Source of the DNA: Cytophagales bacterium
Lineage (GTDB): Bacteria; Bacteroidota; Bacteroidia; Cytophagales; 172606-1
Direction: 5' to 3'
DNA length: 64,000 nt
NCBI GenBank assembly: GCA_030448185.1
Contig: JAUJNL010000005.1
Coordinates: 51,421 to 115,420, forward strand
Part shown: one piece after another, positions 17,520-27,027 of the stretch
How positions within the stretch are numbered: position 1 is the first letter of the stretch
How the letters are laid out: each line of letters opens with the position of its first letter
Program-made: the position numbers and the translations under genes
The notes under the pieces: generated by a model
The model's database searches: none
What the model saw: only the letters and a program-made list of their open reading frames with translations
What the model was told of the DNA's origin: nothing

Positions 17520-18464
17520 ATGTCCAGCCTAGACTCCTTCCGCAAACAGCTTTTTCCCGGCCAATCGGTGCATTCTGTTGATGCGGGTAAGGCCAAGGTA
17601 AGGCTGCAGCAAAAGATTAAGGATGATACATTGGACCCGGATGGGCTGAGGCACTACGCTTTGTTGCTTGAAGTAGGCCTGAACAGTTTCCGGATATCCA
17701 TCATGGATACGCGGGACAGCCGGTGCCTGTGGCTTGAAGATTACCGCTTTAGCTCTATTTTTTTTACCGAACAATTGCTTGAGAAGCTGGCGGGCATTTA
17801 TGAAGATCATACCCTGCTGAAAGCGGGATTCTGGCATTCGATCCGGGTGTCTTTCAAAAATCAACTGTTTACTCTGGTTCCCCAACCCTTGTTCCGTAGG
17901 GAAAATGCCGGGGAATACCTGCGGTTTGCTACAGAGGCGGTAAAGCCCACTGACGAAGTATTTTATTATAAGCACCCGAACCATGACTTGGTGAGTGTAT
18001 TTGCGGGAGACTCAAAAGTAGCCGATTGGTTCCGGAATGCGTATGCTTCGCGCAATGTATCTTTTGTGCATCATACCAGTGCCCTTATGGAAGGTATTCT
18101 GCAGCACGCCGACTACGTGCCGGCTCGTAGCCTATGTATTCTGGTGGAACCGTCCTATCTGACTATTATGGTGACCCATAACAAGCAGGTAGAATACTGC
18201 AACACGTTCTTCTACCTGAGTGCGCAGGATTTTATCTATTACGTCATGCTGGTGGTGAATGAGCTTAAGCTGAGTGCTGATAATTGCCGCATTGTACTAT
18301 ATGGTGAAGTAGCCCCGGATTCGGCTATCTACGACAACCTCTACAAATACGTTCGTAACATCTCCTTCGGGAACAAACCCTCCGCCATCAAGTTTGGCTT
18401 CCATTTCGATGACATCCTGGATCACCGGTATTTTGATGTTTTCAATGTTTACCTATGTGAATAA
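17520..18464 (+). CDS. DUF3822 family protein
   Basis: I use ATG 17520 (MSSLDSFRKQLFPGQSV), giving 314 residues. The protein matches the Bacteroidota-specific DUF3822 family, an actin-like/ASKHA-type fold of unknown function. Visible segments are LLLEVGLNSFRISIMDTRD, SLCILVEPSYLTIMV, NTFFYLSAQDFIYYVMLVVN and SADNCRIVLYGEV. In many relatives the gene sits next to rsmD, but no such gene follows here. Confidence 0.85.
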   Translation: MSSLDSFRKQLFPGQSVHSVDAGKAKVRLQQKIKDDTLDPDGLRHYALLLEVGLNSFRISIMDTRDSRCLWLEDYRFSSIFFTEQLLEKLAGIYEDHTLLKAGFWHSIRVSFKNQLFTLVPQPLFRRENAGEYLRFATEAVKPTDEVFYYKHPNHDLVSVFAGDSKVADWFRNAYASRNVSFVHHTSALMEGILQHADYVPARSLCILVEPSYLTIMVTHNKQVEYCNTFFYLSAQDFIYYVMLVVNELKLSADNCRIVLYGEVAPDSAIYDNLYKYVRNISFGNKPSAIKFGFHFDDILDHRYFDVFNVYLCE

Positions 18465-18611
18465 TTTACATAGAGGATAAAAGGAGCAGTCGCACGTGCT
18501 AGTAGTTGAATGTTAGCGGACGGGAGTGGATCGGGCTTAGTCTAGTTCTTAGTACGTATGCGATGGCATTCTTCCTTTACCCCGAAGTTTTTACGATGGG
18601 CATAAAAAGAA

Positions 18612-18772
18612 AATACCCGGCAGAAACTGCCGGGCTTTTCCGAGAAACAAACCACTTACAACCTAAATTCGTATCTTTAATAACTGCCGGAGTCATTTGC
18701 CTACTTCCAGCGTATATATAAATTTTTTGAGCTCTCTTTTTTTCGTCCGGGCTTCTTAATTTCCTTCCGATT
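18612..18772 (-). ncRNA. Candidate small RNA
   Basis: On the minus strand an exact TATCTTTG -7 box at 18779-18786 is followed about 150 bases later by a perfect hairpin (18616-18634) and a T-rich tract. The intervening sequence has no credible ORF: the only ATG frame (18696 onward) runs straight through the terminator. The predicted transcript is about 160 nt. I do not recognise it as 6S, SRP, tmRNA or a riboswitch, so the call rests only on promoter and terminator geometry. Confidence 0.45.
18616..18634. terminator. Bidirectional terminator hairpin
   Basis: CCCGGCAG-AAA-CTGCCGGG is a perfect 8-bp stem, with CTTTTCC on the plus side and TATTTTCTTTTT on the minus side. It can end both DUF3822 and the minus-strand small RNA. 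Confidence 0.75.
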
Positions 18773-18778
18773 ACATTA

Positions 18779-18786
18779 CAAAGATA
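18779..18786 (-). promoter_or_regulatory. -7 box of the candidate small RNA
   Basis: TATCTTTG on the minus strand is an exact TAnnTTTG match. TTTA lies 20 bases further upstream in the -33 position, one base off TTTG. Confidence 0.5.
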
Positions 18787-18789
18787 CCA

Positions 18790-19205
18790 CATTTCCCCCC
18801 GGGAAGTAAAGACACATTTTGGCACTTATCATACACGCCTAATGATTGTGTTTACAGTTTTCCCCCGTAGAGGTAGTTCTCTTATCCCGATGCCGGTTTT
18901 TTTCCCAAATGCCGGGAAGCTGCCGGAGTTGTACATTTGGCCGCAAAGAAATTTCATTGACAGATAAGCCTTAATGGGTACTTTACGGCCAAAATGCCCT
19001 TCAAGTAAGGGATAGGCGGCCTAAAGAAAGGTAACCGAAAAAAGAATAAGTGACATGAATGTATTTTCAAACCTTTCGGGTACTTTTTTTAATGAATTTG
19101 CTCAAACGATAATAAATAATACATATACTGCATTAAAAGAGAAGCCCAGCCCTATAAAAATTTTATGCGCAGCCGGGTTTTTTTTGAGAAGATTCTTGAA
19201 AAGGG
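18790..19205. other. Intergenic stretch with one terminator-like structure
   Basis: No gene is supported. GTAACCGAAA (about 19033) and TTTCGGGTAC (about 19075) can pair with one mismatch and are followed by seven T, which would terminate plus-strand transcription. The next 100 bases end in another long T-run (about 19179-19186) without a clean stem. Confidence 0.35.
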
Positions 19206-19320
19206 GGTATTAGGTATTGGTCAATAGTCATTGGTAAAAAACAATTCAAGGAAAAACCTACGACTTATTCTAATACCGAGTACCCAATGACCAATGCACC
19301 ACTGACTGATACCCAATACT
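19206..19320. repeat. GGTATTGG word array, inverted, copy 1
   Basis: Left side: GTATTAGGTATTGGTC and TAGTCATTGG. Right side: inverse words TAATACC, GTACCCAATGACCAATG and GATACCCAATAC. The two sides can fold on each other around an unrelated centre. The second copy is at 63677-63814. Confidence 0.65.
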
Positions 19321-19327
19321 CCCTTTC

Positions 19328-21562
19328 CTACTTAAACATACTCTTCAATTTCTGCAGCTTGGTCTGAAAATCATCTTCTTCCGCGGCGGGTTTGCCCCCT
19401 TCCTTCTTCCGGACCGGCTTTTCAGCTGGGGTCTCCGTTTTCATAGAGAGGGCAATGCGCTTACGGGGAATATCTACTGACACCACTGTCACTTCTACCT
19501 TCTGCTGCACTTTCACCACGTCATGCGGATTGGATACGTAGCGGTTGGACAACTCGCTGATGTGAACCAGTCCGTCCTGATGCACTCCGATGTCTACGAA
19601 GGCGCCAAAGGCCGTTACGTTGGTGACAATGCCGGGCAGTTTCATGCCCGTTTTTAAATCTTCCATGGTATGCACGCCTTCCGTGAAGCTGAATGACTCA
19701 AATTGCGCCCGGGGATCACGGCCCGGCTTGGCTAGTTCACTCATAATATCCTGTAACGTGGGCATGCCAACGGTGTCCGTGACGTACTTCTTGAGATCGA
19801 TTTTTTTGCGCAGACTTTCGTCCTGCATCAGGTCACCCACGGAACATTTCAGATCGGCGGCCATCTTTTCCACAATGGCATAACTCTCCGGGTGAACGGC
19901 GCTGCGGTCAAGCGGATTAGCAGCATGGTGAATGCGAAGGAATCCGGCTGCCTGTTCGAATGCTTTTTCGCCGAGCCGGGGCACCTTCCGCAGGGCGGCA
20001 CGGGAAGCAAACGGACCGTTGGTATTGCGGTATTCCACGATGTTTTGCGCTAATTGCGGCCCCAGCCCAGAGACGTACGTGAGTAGTTGCTTACTGGCTG
20101 TGTTAACTTCCACCCCAACCGCGTTTACGCAACTGACTACTACATCATCCAGGCTTTGCTTTAGAGCATTCTGATCTACATCGTGCTGATACTGACCCAC
20201 CCCAATGGATTTAGGGTCAATCTTCACCAGTTCGGCCAGTGGGTCCATGAGTCGGCGCCCAATGGAAACGGCTCCCCTGACAGTTACGTCGTAATCCGGA
20301 AATTCCTCGCGGGCTACGTCGGAGGCCGAGTACACGGAAGCGCCGCTTTCATTGACTACCACTATCTGAATGGAAGCCGGCAGATTAAGGCTGCGTACGA
20401 AGCTTTCCGTTTCCCGGCTGGCCGTACCATTGCCGATAGAAATGGCCTCTATCTCAAACTGTTCGCATAGCTGCTTCACGGTGGCGCCTGACTTCGCAAT
20501 CTGGCGCTGGGGTTCGTGGGGGAAAATGGCTTCGTAGTGGAGCATTTTTCCCTGACGGTTCAGCGCGGCCACCTTACACCCCGAGCGGAAACCAGGATCA
20601 ATAGCCAGTACATTTTTCTGCCCGAGTGGAGCAGCCAGCAATAACTGGCGAAGGTTGTCGGCAAATACCCGGATGGCCTCCTCATCGGCTTTTTTCTTGG
20701 ACATGAGCCGGATCTCAGTCTCCATCGAAGGTTTCAGCAGCCGGCGGTAGGAATCTTTTACCGCCAGTTGAACCTGATCTGCCGCTTCTCCGCGACCTTT
20801 TACAAAGCGGCCTTCCAGCAGTTCCAGGGCCGCTTCTTCCTCCGGACCGGCATCCAGCATCAGTACCAGTTCTTTTTCGCCGCGGCGCATGGCCAGTACG
20901 CGGTGCGAAGGGGCGGTGGCAATGGACTCCGACCATTCGAAGTAATCCTTGAATTTCTGGGCCGCTGACTCCTTACCGGGAATCACTTTGCACTGGTATT
21001 TGCCTTTTTCCCAGCACAATTGGCGCATAGCCGTCCGGGCTTCCGCGTTTTCATTGATCCATTCGGCCATAATATCCCTGGCTCCGGCTAAGGCTTCCTC
21101 CGCTGAGTTAACGCCTTTGTCACCATCCACAAATTTTTGTGCTTCGGCCAGTACTCCATTGTTTTCCTGCTCAAACAGCAAAGTCGCCAGTGGTTCCAGT
21201 CCCTTTTCACGGGCAATGGTGGCACGGGTCCGTTTTTTGGGTTTGTAGGGCAGGTATATATCTTCCAGAACGGTCATCGTTTCGGCAGCATGGATGGCCG
21301 CTTCTAATTCATCGGTAAGCTTGCCCTGTTCCCTGACCGATTTAAGAATGCTTTCACGGCGTTTGTCGAGTTCTCTGAGCTGTTCTACCCGGTCACGGAT
21401 GTTGGCAATGGCTACTTCGTCCAGCGAACCGGTCGCTTCTTTGCGGTAACGGGAAATAAAAGGTACCGTAGCCCCCTCGTCGAGCAGTCCGATAGTGGCC
21501 TGCACCTGCCGCTCCTGCACGCCCAGTTCCTGGGCAATTTTGGCAATGTGTGAAATACTCAT
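19328..21562 (-). CDS. tex: Tex family RNA-binding transcription accessory protein
   Basis: I start at ATG 21562 (MSISHIAKIAQELGV), giving 744 residues. The order is the Tex N-terminal helical domain (FISRYRKEATGSLDEVAIAN), the YqgF-like RNase H fold (NVLAIDPGFRSGCKVAALN), the helix-hairpin-helix part (YVSGLGPQLAQNIVEYR) and a C-terminal S1 RNA-binding domain (LPGIVTNVTAFGAFVDIGVH). It is complete, with a lysine-rich tail. Tex binds nucleic acids in transcription and RNA processing. Confidence 0.97.
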   Translation of the reverse strand: MSISHIAKIAQELGVQERQVQATIGLLDEGATVPFISRYRKEATGSLDEVAIANIRDRVEQLRELDKRRESILKSVREQGKLTDELEAAIHAAETMTVLEDIYLPYKPKKRTRATIAREKGLEPLATLLFEQENNGVLAEAQKFVDGDKGVNSAEEALAGARDIMAEWINENAEARTAMRQLCWEKGKYQCKVIPGKESAAQKFKDYFEWSESIATAPSHRVLAMRRGEKELVLMLDAGPEEEAALELLEGRFVKGRGEAADQVQLAVKDSYRRLLKPSMETEIRLMSKKKADEEAIRVFADNLRQLLLAAPLGQKNVLAIDPGFRSGCKVAALNRQGKMLHYEAIFPHEPQRQIAKSGATVKQLCEQFEIEAISIGNGTASRETESFVRSLNLPASIQIVVVNESGASVYSASDVAREEFPDYDVTVRGAVSIGRRLMDPLAELVKIDPKSIGVGQYQHDVDQNALKQSLDDVVVSCVNAVGVEVNTASKQLLTYVSGLGPQLAQNIVEYRNTNGPFASRAALRKVPRLGEKAFEQAAGFLRIHHAANPLDRSAVHPESYAIVEKMAADLKCSVGDLMQDESLRKKIDLKKYVTDTVGMPTLQDIMSELAKPGRDPRAQFESFSFTEGVHTMEDLKTGMKLPGIVTNVTAFGAFVDIGVHQDGLVHISELSNRYVSNPHDVVKVQQKVEVTVVSVDIPRKRIALSMKTETPAEKPVRKKEGGKPAAEEDDFQTKLQKLKSMFK

Positions 21563-21588
21563 GCAATAAAAGATGATATAAAACGCGG

Positions 21589-21596
21589 CAAAAGTA
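21589..21596 (-). promoter_or_regulatory. Putative -7 box of tex
   Basis: TACTTTTG on the minus strand matches TAnnTTTG, 26 bases before the chosen ATG at 21562. This supports that start over the upstream TTG/ATG choices. No clear -33 TTG is seen. Confidence 0.45.
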
Positions 21597-21822
21597 GTAA
21601 AAGCCCGGCTCTGCCCTATGACCATTGCGAGTGAATTTACCATTTCGGGACCAGTTTCCTTTTGCATTAGTCCTTAATGCACGAAAAGATTGGTAAAACG
21701 CAACTTGCTATTTTACTGCTCCGTACATCTGATCAGTTATCCTTTCCCTCTTACTGGTATTTCCTCAGGCAGTACTAATGGCAGGCAGGGGATGTTTTTT
21801 TCATCCATAAATAATGAAGGCT

Positions 21823-22098
21823 ATGGCAGAGATACCAATAAGACCCCAAAAACGGAAAATAGGTTGGCCGTGGATCGTAGCGATGTTGATTGTACTGACT
21901 GCAGTTGTGTTTTTACGGTTTAAAAACCATGAAATGAATACAAATGCCGAAAGCAGTACTTCCAGATTTTCGCCCGTAACCAAGCGTGTAAAGCTGGTCA
22001 CTCGATGGAACCCGACTAGAAGAATCGGGTACCGGAATTGTTTATATATCCATTACGGTCAGATACCTAAAAAACCAGCGGCGTTGATTATGTTATAA
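21823..22098 (+). pseudogene. Short membrane protein, truncated relative of the OmpA protein at 30040
   Basis: The start MAEIPIRPQKRKIGWPWIV followed by a hydrophobic stretch copies the beginning of the OmpA-domain protein at 30040 (MAEINIEPRSKRPIWPWIL). After about 55 residues the sequence becomes basic and unstructured (VTRWNPTRRIGYRNCLYIHY) and stops with no OmpA domain. Another frame over 22010-22085 (DGTRLEESGTGIVYISI) looks more protein-like, so a frameshift near 22000 is possible. A PRC-barrel gene follows, as in the second module. It could still be an expressed small membrane protein. Confidence 0.5.
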
Positions 22099-22110
22099 TT
22101 TCTATTGGCT

Positions 22111-22184
22111 ATGCCCAATACCAGGCTGCAGCCCGAAGAAGTACGCTTCTGGAGAGGCGGGCTTTTGCATTGGGCATTTTATTT
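22111..22184 (+). terminator. Nested hairpin before the PRC-barrel gene
   Basis: ATGCCCAAT (22111-22119) pairs with ATTGGGCAT (22169-22177). Inside, AGCCCG pairs with CGGGCT around GAAGAAGTACGCTTC. A TTTTATTTTAT tract follows. It could terminate the upstream gene or act as a structured leader of the gene at 22206. Confidence 0.5.
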
Positions 22185-22205
22185 TATCAGAAAGGAAAAA
22201 TAGTA

Positions 22206-23558
22206 ATGAGCATATTTGGTTCTAATAAAGAGAAAAAGGATAAGGACTTGCAACCCGGAGAAGACCAGCTTCATACCAACGATGCCCTGGGAGAAACCAG
22301 CATACGGGAAGAAGAAGGGAGAGCTAATCGTAAATATCAGGACCTGCTTGACCAACTCTACCGGGAGAAGCACGAAAACGCTGCGCAGTATGGACAACGG
22401 ATTGCCCGTATCCGGCAGGATGAGCAATATAAGGAAGACCTGCTGCAATCCAAGCTGAATACGTTGAGCGCTCAAAAGACCGAACAGGAGCAGGCCCTGC
22501 AGGAACGTCTCACGCAAATTCAAAGTAAACACGCGGCTCAGGAACAGTTATACCGGGAGCGTCAAGCCCAACTGGATCAGTTTGAACGCGAACGAACCGA
22601 CGCGCAGCAGGCGCATATCAGCGCCCTTGAGCAAGAAAGTCAGGCGGAAATCCGGGCATTGGAAGCGCAAATAGAACGGCTGCAGCAGGAACTTGCCCTT
22701 AAACGTAAACAATACCAGGAACGCATGGCCGGGGTAAATACGGGAAGCCACTACCAAGAGGAAGCCAAACAAGTGCGGACTGAGCTGCAGAAAGCCTGGA
22801 ATGATCTGCAACTGCAGTTTGAAGATGAGCTGGCACATATACAAAAGGAAAAGGCCCGCAACGATGCTGAGTTTGAAGCCCGGCTGATCCCCTTACGGGA
22901 AGAGTTAAGCCGGGCCCAGGGCGAAATTGGGGAGAAGATCGGCCACGTGGAAAGAGAGCAAGCCCTGCAGGAGCAGCTGATTGAAGACCGGATCCGCCAG
23001 GTGGAGGAGGAGCGGTTACACCTGGAACGGCAGGAGCAGTTACGGATGGAACGGGAAAATCTGGCATCGGGCTACCGGGAGCGCAATCAGCAATTGCAAC
23101 AGGGAACCCTGTGCCGTATGAAAGATATCGAAGCCGATTATGAAGTAGCCGACCGTCATCAGGATGTCCGCGGCTGGAGTATTATTGGCCAGAATGCCCA
23201 GAAAATCGGCAAAGTCGATGAGTTAATTGTGGATACGAATGTTATGAAAGTACGCTACCTGGATGTAGCCGTTACGGGTAGTCTCTTGCCCGAGGGCGAA
23301 CCAAACCGGCACTTGTTGCTTCCGGTAGGGGTAGCCACCCTCGATTATGATCATAAGGCCGTACTGGTTCCTACTCTCGATACAGCGTTGGCTTTAAAAA
23401 TTCCGGCTTACCGGGGTGAACCGATTAGCCGCGACTATGAACGCACATTGCTGACGGCCCTTTCTTCCGATTATACGGTAGGTTCCGACTACGACCCGAA
23501 TTTTTATGACCGTACTGACTTCGACGACAGCCGTTTCTACGGAAATCGGGACCGGTAG
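22206..23558 (+). CDS. Coiled-coil protein with C-terminal PRC-barrel domain
   Basis: From ATG 22206 (MSIFGSNKEKKDKDLQPGED) the product has 450 residues. About residues 30-310 are charged coiled coil (repeated EQEQALQERLTQIQ-type heptads). Residues about 315-420 form a PRC-barrel: DIEADYEVADRHQDVRGWSI, IGKVDELIVDTNVMKVRYLD and HLLLPVGVATLDYD. The tail ends FYDRTDFDDSRFYGNRDR. The barrel and tail match the protein at 31005 almost block for block, while the N-terminal parts differ completely. PRC barrels bind partner proteins or membranes; the role is probably envelope or stress related (inference). Confidence 0.85.
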   Translation: MSIFGSNKEKKDKDLQPGEDQLHTNDALGETSIREEEGRANRKYQDLLDQLYREKHENAAQYGQRIARIRQDEQYKEDLLQSKLNTLSAQKTEQEQALQERLTQIQSKHAAQEQLYRERQAQLDQFERERTDAQQAHISALEQESQAEIRALEAQIERLQQELALKRKQYQERMAGVNTGSHYQEEAKQVRTELQKAWNDLQLQFEDELAHIQKEKARNDAEFEARLIPLREELSRAQGEIGEKIGHVEREQALQEQLIEDRIRQVEEERLHLERQEQLRMERENLASGYRERNQQLQQGTLCRMKDIEADYEVADRHQDVRGWSIIGQNAQKIGKVDELIVDTNVMKVRYLDVAVTGSLLPEGEPNRHLLLPVGVATLDYDHKAVLVPTLDTALALKIPAYRGEPISRDYERTLLTALSSDYTVGSDYDPNFYDRTDFDDSRFYGNRDR

Positions 23559-23621
23559 CCGTTAAAGGCGTCATTCAGGTGATTGATTGATCTGCCTCAA
23601 AGCGGGAATCTAACATTTATT

Positions 23622-23680
23622 TGTACCCCGGCCACGTCCGATAGCTGATCTATAGCGGATGTGACCGGGGTACACTGTTT
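23622..23680 (+). terminator. Terminator of the PRC-barrel gene
   Basis: TGTACCCCGG-CCACGTCCG and CGGATGTGA-CCGGGGTACA form a long stem, followed by CTGTTTTTTG. Confidence 0.75.
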
Positions 23681-23886
23681 TTTGATGGAGACTTACAACT
23701 GAATTATGACTTTCACAAAACTTAGAATAAATTGGGCTTTGAGAAGTAAAGCCTGAAGAAAGCGTAACCGGAAGCAGGTAAAGCTGGATGGATGAGAGGT
23801 AGCCGCTAATGGAGCCTTTTCGCAGCCCGTATGGCTAAAGCAAGTGTAGATAAGTAGATCACTAGAATTAATTTATACTATTTCTT

Positions 23887-23983
23887 GTCATTCCCGGAGG
23901 GAATCTTCTTTGATCATAACGCTGATTGACCTAAACCGAGAGGATTAGCTTCGCTGAGAGAGTTCCCTCCGGGAATGACAGCG
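23887..23983. repeat. Inverted element with TTAGCTTCGCTGA core (copy b)
   Basis: GTCATTCCCGGAGGGAA and TTCCCTCCGGGAATGAC are perfect inverted ends. The 13-base core sits at 23945-23957, inside the right arm. Closest relative: 41944-42033. The rest of the 500-base gap 23559-24058 contains no gene I can support. Confidence 0.65.
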
Positions 23984-24058
23984 GCAGGGAGAATCGTCTA
24001 AAGTAATTGTAAAGAACTACTTAGTAATCGAAATAGTGTACCTAGCAAAAAAGAAAAT

Positions 24059-24823
24059 ATGAAAGAAAACCGTAATTCCAATCGCCGGGACTTTATCCGG
24101 AAATCAGCTTTAAGCGGAGTTATGATGGCTACGGTAGCGGAAGTGCTGGCAGAAAAGGGTACAGCCAGTCAAGCTGATAAAATTACCTTGGACAAAGACG
24201 CCGTAATTCTGTTTCAGGGAGATTCTATCACCGATGCCGGAAGGAAGAAGGACGAAGCCGGATTCAACAGCAGCAGTGGTTTGGGTTCGGGATATGCTTT
24301 TATGGCCGCTTCCGAGTTGCTTTACAAGCATCCCGAGAAAAGCTTAAAAATCTATAATAAAGGCATCAGCGGGAACAAGGTATATCAATTGGCCGAACGC
24401 TGGGAAACGGATTGTCTGCAACTGAAGCCGAATGTAGTCAGCATTTTGATTGGGGTCAATGATTTCTGGCACACTCTCACCAACAACTACCAGGGCACCA
24501 TTGAAACCTACCGTAAAGACTACAAGGCACTGCTGGAAACGACCAAAAAGCAGTTGCCCGGCGTGAAACTGGTTATCGGTGAACCTTTTGCTATCAAGGG
24601 CACTAAGGCAGTGGATGATAAATGGTTTCCCGCCTTTGACGAATACCGCAAAGCAGCCCGTGAACTGGCAGCAAGCCAGGGGGCCGTTTTTATACCTTAC
24701 CAGACCCTTTTCGACAAGGCCCAGAAAACGGCGCCGGGAGCCTACTGGGCCCCGGATGGGGTACATCCATCCCTGGCTGGCGCCCATCTGATGGCTCATG
24801 CCTGGCTGGAAGCGGTGAAATAA
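24059..24823 (+). CDS. SGNH/GDSL-type hydrolase, Tat-exported
   Basis: The 254-residue product starts with a twin-arginine signal (NRRDFIRKSALSGVMMATVA). All SGNH blocks are visible: FQGDSITDAG (catalytic Ser), GISGNKV (Gly), LIGVNDFW (Asn) and DGVHPSLAGA (Asp-x-x-His). Such enzymes in Bacteroidota are esterases that often remove acetyl groups from polysaccharides. The GH2 gene 98 bases downstream supports a carbohydrate role. Confidence 0.9.
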   Translation: MKENRNSNRRDFIRKSALSGVMMATVAEVLAEKGTASQADKITLDKDAVILFQGDSITDAGRKKDEAGFNSSSGLGSGYAFMAASELLYKHPEKSLKIYNKGISGNKVYQLAERWETDCLQLKPNVVSILIGVNDFWHTLTNNYQGTIETYRKDYKALLETTKKQLPGVKLVIGEPFAIKGTKAVDDKWFPAFDEYRKAARELAASQGAVFIPYQTLFDKAQKTAPGAYWAPDGVHPSLAGAHLMAHAWLEAVK

Positions 24824-24920
24824 TGGCAGAAAAGAACGGGTAGGCGTTTGGAATAAATACATGGTTGTTTCCTGACACGCATGCATTGAAATAGGTATTT
24901 CATAAACGTATACAAACCCC

Positions 24921-26799
24921 ATGAAGAAAGCTTTATTCCTTTTAATCCTGGTCCTGGCAGCCCCAACCGGATTCATTCAGGCCCAGCCAGCCGGTTGGAA
25001 AATCGTAGAAGGAAAGATCACTACGCCCTGGGCCGCGAAAGTAAACCCGGCCAATCCCTTGCCTGAATACCCCCGGCCTCAGATGGTACGCGAAAACTGG
25101 ATGAGTCTGAACGGATTATGGGAGTATGCCTTGCAGCCTAAAGCCCAATCCGAAACCAGGCCAACCGCTTTTTCCGGTAACATACTCGTGCCTTACGCCG
25201 TCGAATCTGCCTTGTCAGGGGTGGGAAAAACCCTGGGAAAAGACAGTGTACTATGGTACCAGCGCACCGTCACGCTGCCCGCGAAGCTGAGAAAGGGAAA
25301 TGTACTGTTACACTTCGGGGCCGTAGACTGGCAATGTGATGTGTACGTCAATGGCCAGAAGGCAGGCACCCACCAGGGCGGCTACGACCCTTTTTCGTTT
25401 GATATTACTTCGCTGCTTGGCAAAGGAAACAACCAGGAGATAAGTTTGCGGGCAGGAGATAAGTTTGCGGGTATGGGACCCGACTAGTGACGGTCCGCAG
25501 CCCCGCGGCAAGCAGATTAAGAATCCACACGGAATCTGGTACACTCCGGTATCGGGAATCTGGCAGACCGTGTGGCTGGAGTCCGTTCCTAAAACGCATA
25601 TTGCTTCCACCCGGCAGACCCCGGATATCGATGGACAGATGCTCAGCGTTACGGCCCAGGTGCAAAACGGGCAGTCCGGCGACCAACTGAGAATCACTGC
25701 CTGGGACGGAAAAAATAAGGTGGCCGAAAAGGAAGTGGCCGCCGGCACCGCGGCGCAATTACCTATCGCTAATCCGAAGCTTTGGTCGCCGGATGCCCCT
25801 TTTCTGTACGATCTTAGCGTAGCCGTAGTGCGCAAGGGAAAAGTGGTGGACCAGGTGAAAAGCTACTTTGCGATGCGCAAAATTTCAATGAAACCAGACA
25901 ACCATGGCATTCAGCGCATGCTGCTTAACAACCAGTGTGTGTTCCAGTATGGTCCGCTGGATCAGGGTTGGTGGCCCGATGGCCTGTATACAGCTCCCAC
26001 GGATGAAGCGCTTCGCTTTGATATTGAAAAAACCAAAGAGATGGGCTTTAACATGATCCGTAAGCACGTGAAAGTGGAGCCGGCCCGCTGGTATTACTAC
26101 TGCGACAAACTCGGTATGCTGGTATGGCAGGATATGCCCAGCGGCGACTTGGGTAACCGTTGGGATGCGCGGCCCGGCATTATCGGCCAAGCCACTGAAA
26201 AAGACCGTACTCCAGAGTCGGAGAATATATTCCGCACGGAATGGAAAGCCATTATGGATGCCAATTATAACTTCCCTTCTATTGTAGTGTGGGTACCTTT
26301 TAACGAAGCCTGGGGCCAGTTTAAAACCGAAGAAATTACCAAATGGACGATGGACTATGACCCTTCCCGCCTGGTCAACAGTGCCAGTGGAGGTAACTTT
26401 TACCCGGTGGGCCATATCATTGACCTGCACAATTATCCGGCCCCGGCCATGCCCCAGCCCGATATATACGGGACCAAACAGATAGTAGTATTGGGCGAAT
26501 TTGGTGGCCTGGGGCTGCCCGTGCCAGATCATACCTGGCAGCAGAAAGACAACTGGGGGTACCAGACTTTTAAGAATCCGGATGAACTATATGATAAATA
26601 CCAGTCTTTTATCAGTAGTCTGGAGAAACTGATTGGAAAGGGGCTCTCCGCGGCGGTCTATACCCAAACTACGGACGTAGAAGTAGAGACCAATGGCCTG
26701 ATGACCTACGACCGGAAGGTAATAAAAATGCCCGAAGCCAAATTAAAAGGGATACACGGCAAATTGTATAATCCTTCGCTGGGGAGCCTGCAAAAGTAG
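24921..26799 (+). pseudogene. Glycoside hydrolase family 2 protein, frameshifted by a 19-bp duplication
   Basis: The first frame (24921-25487) has a Sec signal and the GH2 sugar-binding domain (ENWMSLNGLWEYALQ, WYQRTVTLPAKLRKGNVLLH, YVNGQKAGTHQGGYDPFSFD). The second frame (to 26799) holds the Ig-like and TIM-barrel parts. These include WVPFNEAW with the acid/base Glu and VVLGEFGGLG with the likely nucleophile Glu. The break is caused by an exact 19-bp tandem duplication at 25434-25471. Removing one copy restores NNQEISLRVWDPTSDGPQ and a protein of about 620 residues. GH2 enzymes of this type act on beta-galactosides, glucuronides or mannosides; the substrate is not readable. Confidence 0.9.
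25434..25471 (+). repeat. 19-bp exact tandem duplication inside the GH2 gene
   Basis: CAGGAGATAAGTTTGCGGG occurs twice in direct succession (25434-25452 and 25453-25471). Since 19 is not a multiple of three, the second copy shifts the frame by one and leads to TAG at 25485. Confidence 0.97.
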
Positions 26800-26840
26800 G
26801 AAGTGGTAGTGATAAATGTTGAAGACTAAAGACGATTATA

Positions 26841-27022
26841 GAGCAGGCGTCCCACCTGCGGTCAGCGTGTTAGGCGAAATAGTTTGTCTAAGTCTACTCT
26901 TCCGTAAAAGGGGCCGGAGGCCCTTTCGATAGTCGTCACTCGACAAAGCCAAGCGACTGGTTAGGAGACTTTTTCGGAAGGCTAAGGGCCGAAATAGTCT
27001 CCTAACCAGAAGCAAGCGACTG
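26841..27022. repeat. TCGCTTG / GTCACTCG repeat family, divergent copy
   Basis: Contains GCAGGCGTCCCACCTGCGG and TTCCGTAAAAGGGGCC, then GAGGCCCTTTCGATAGTCG, TCACTCGACAAAGCCAAG and CGACTGG. A nested hairpin follows (GGTTAGGAGACT / AGTCTCCTAACC, 26959-27007), then GCAAGCGACTG. The same blocks make up the elements at 36499-36642 and 47628-47907. Confidence 0.6.
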
Positions 27023-27027
27023 TTTTG

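Noticed and set aside
22111..22184. Riboswitch before the PRC-barrel gene
   Set aside because: Only nested simple hairpins with a T-rich end are seen and no known aptamer signature; a terminator is the simpler reading.
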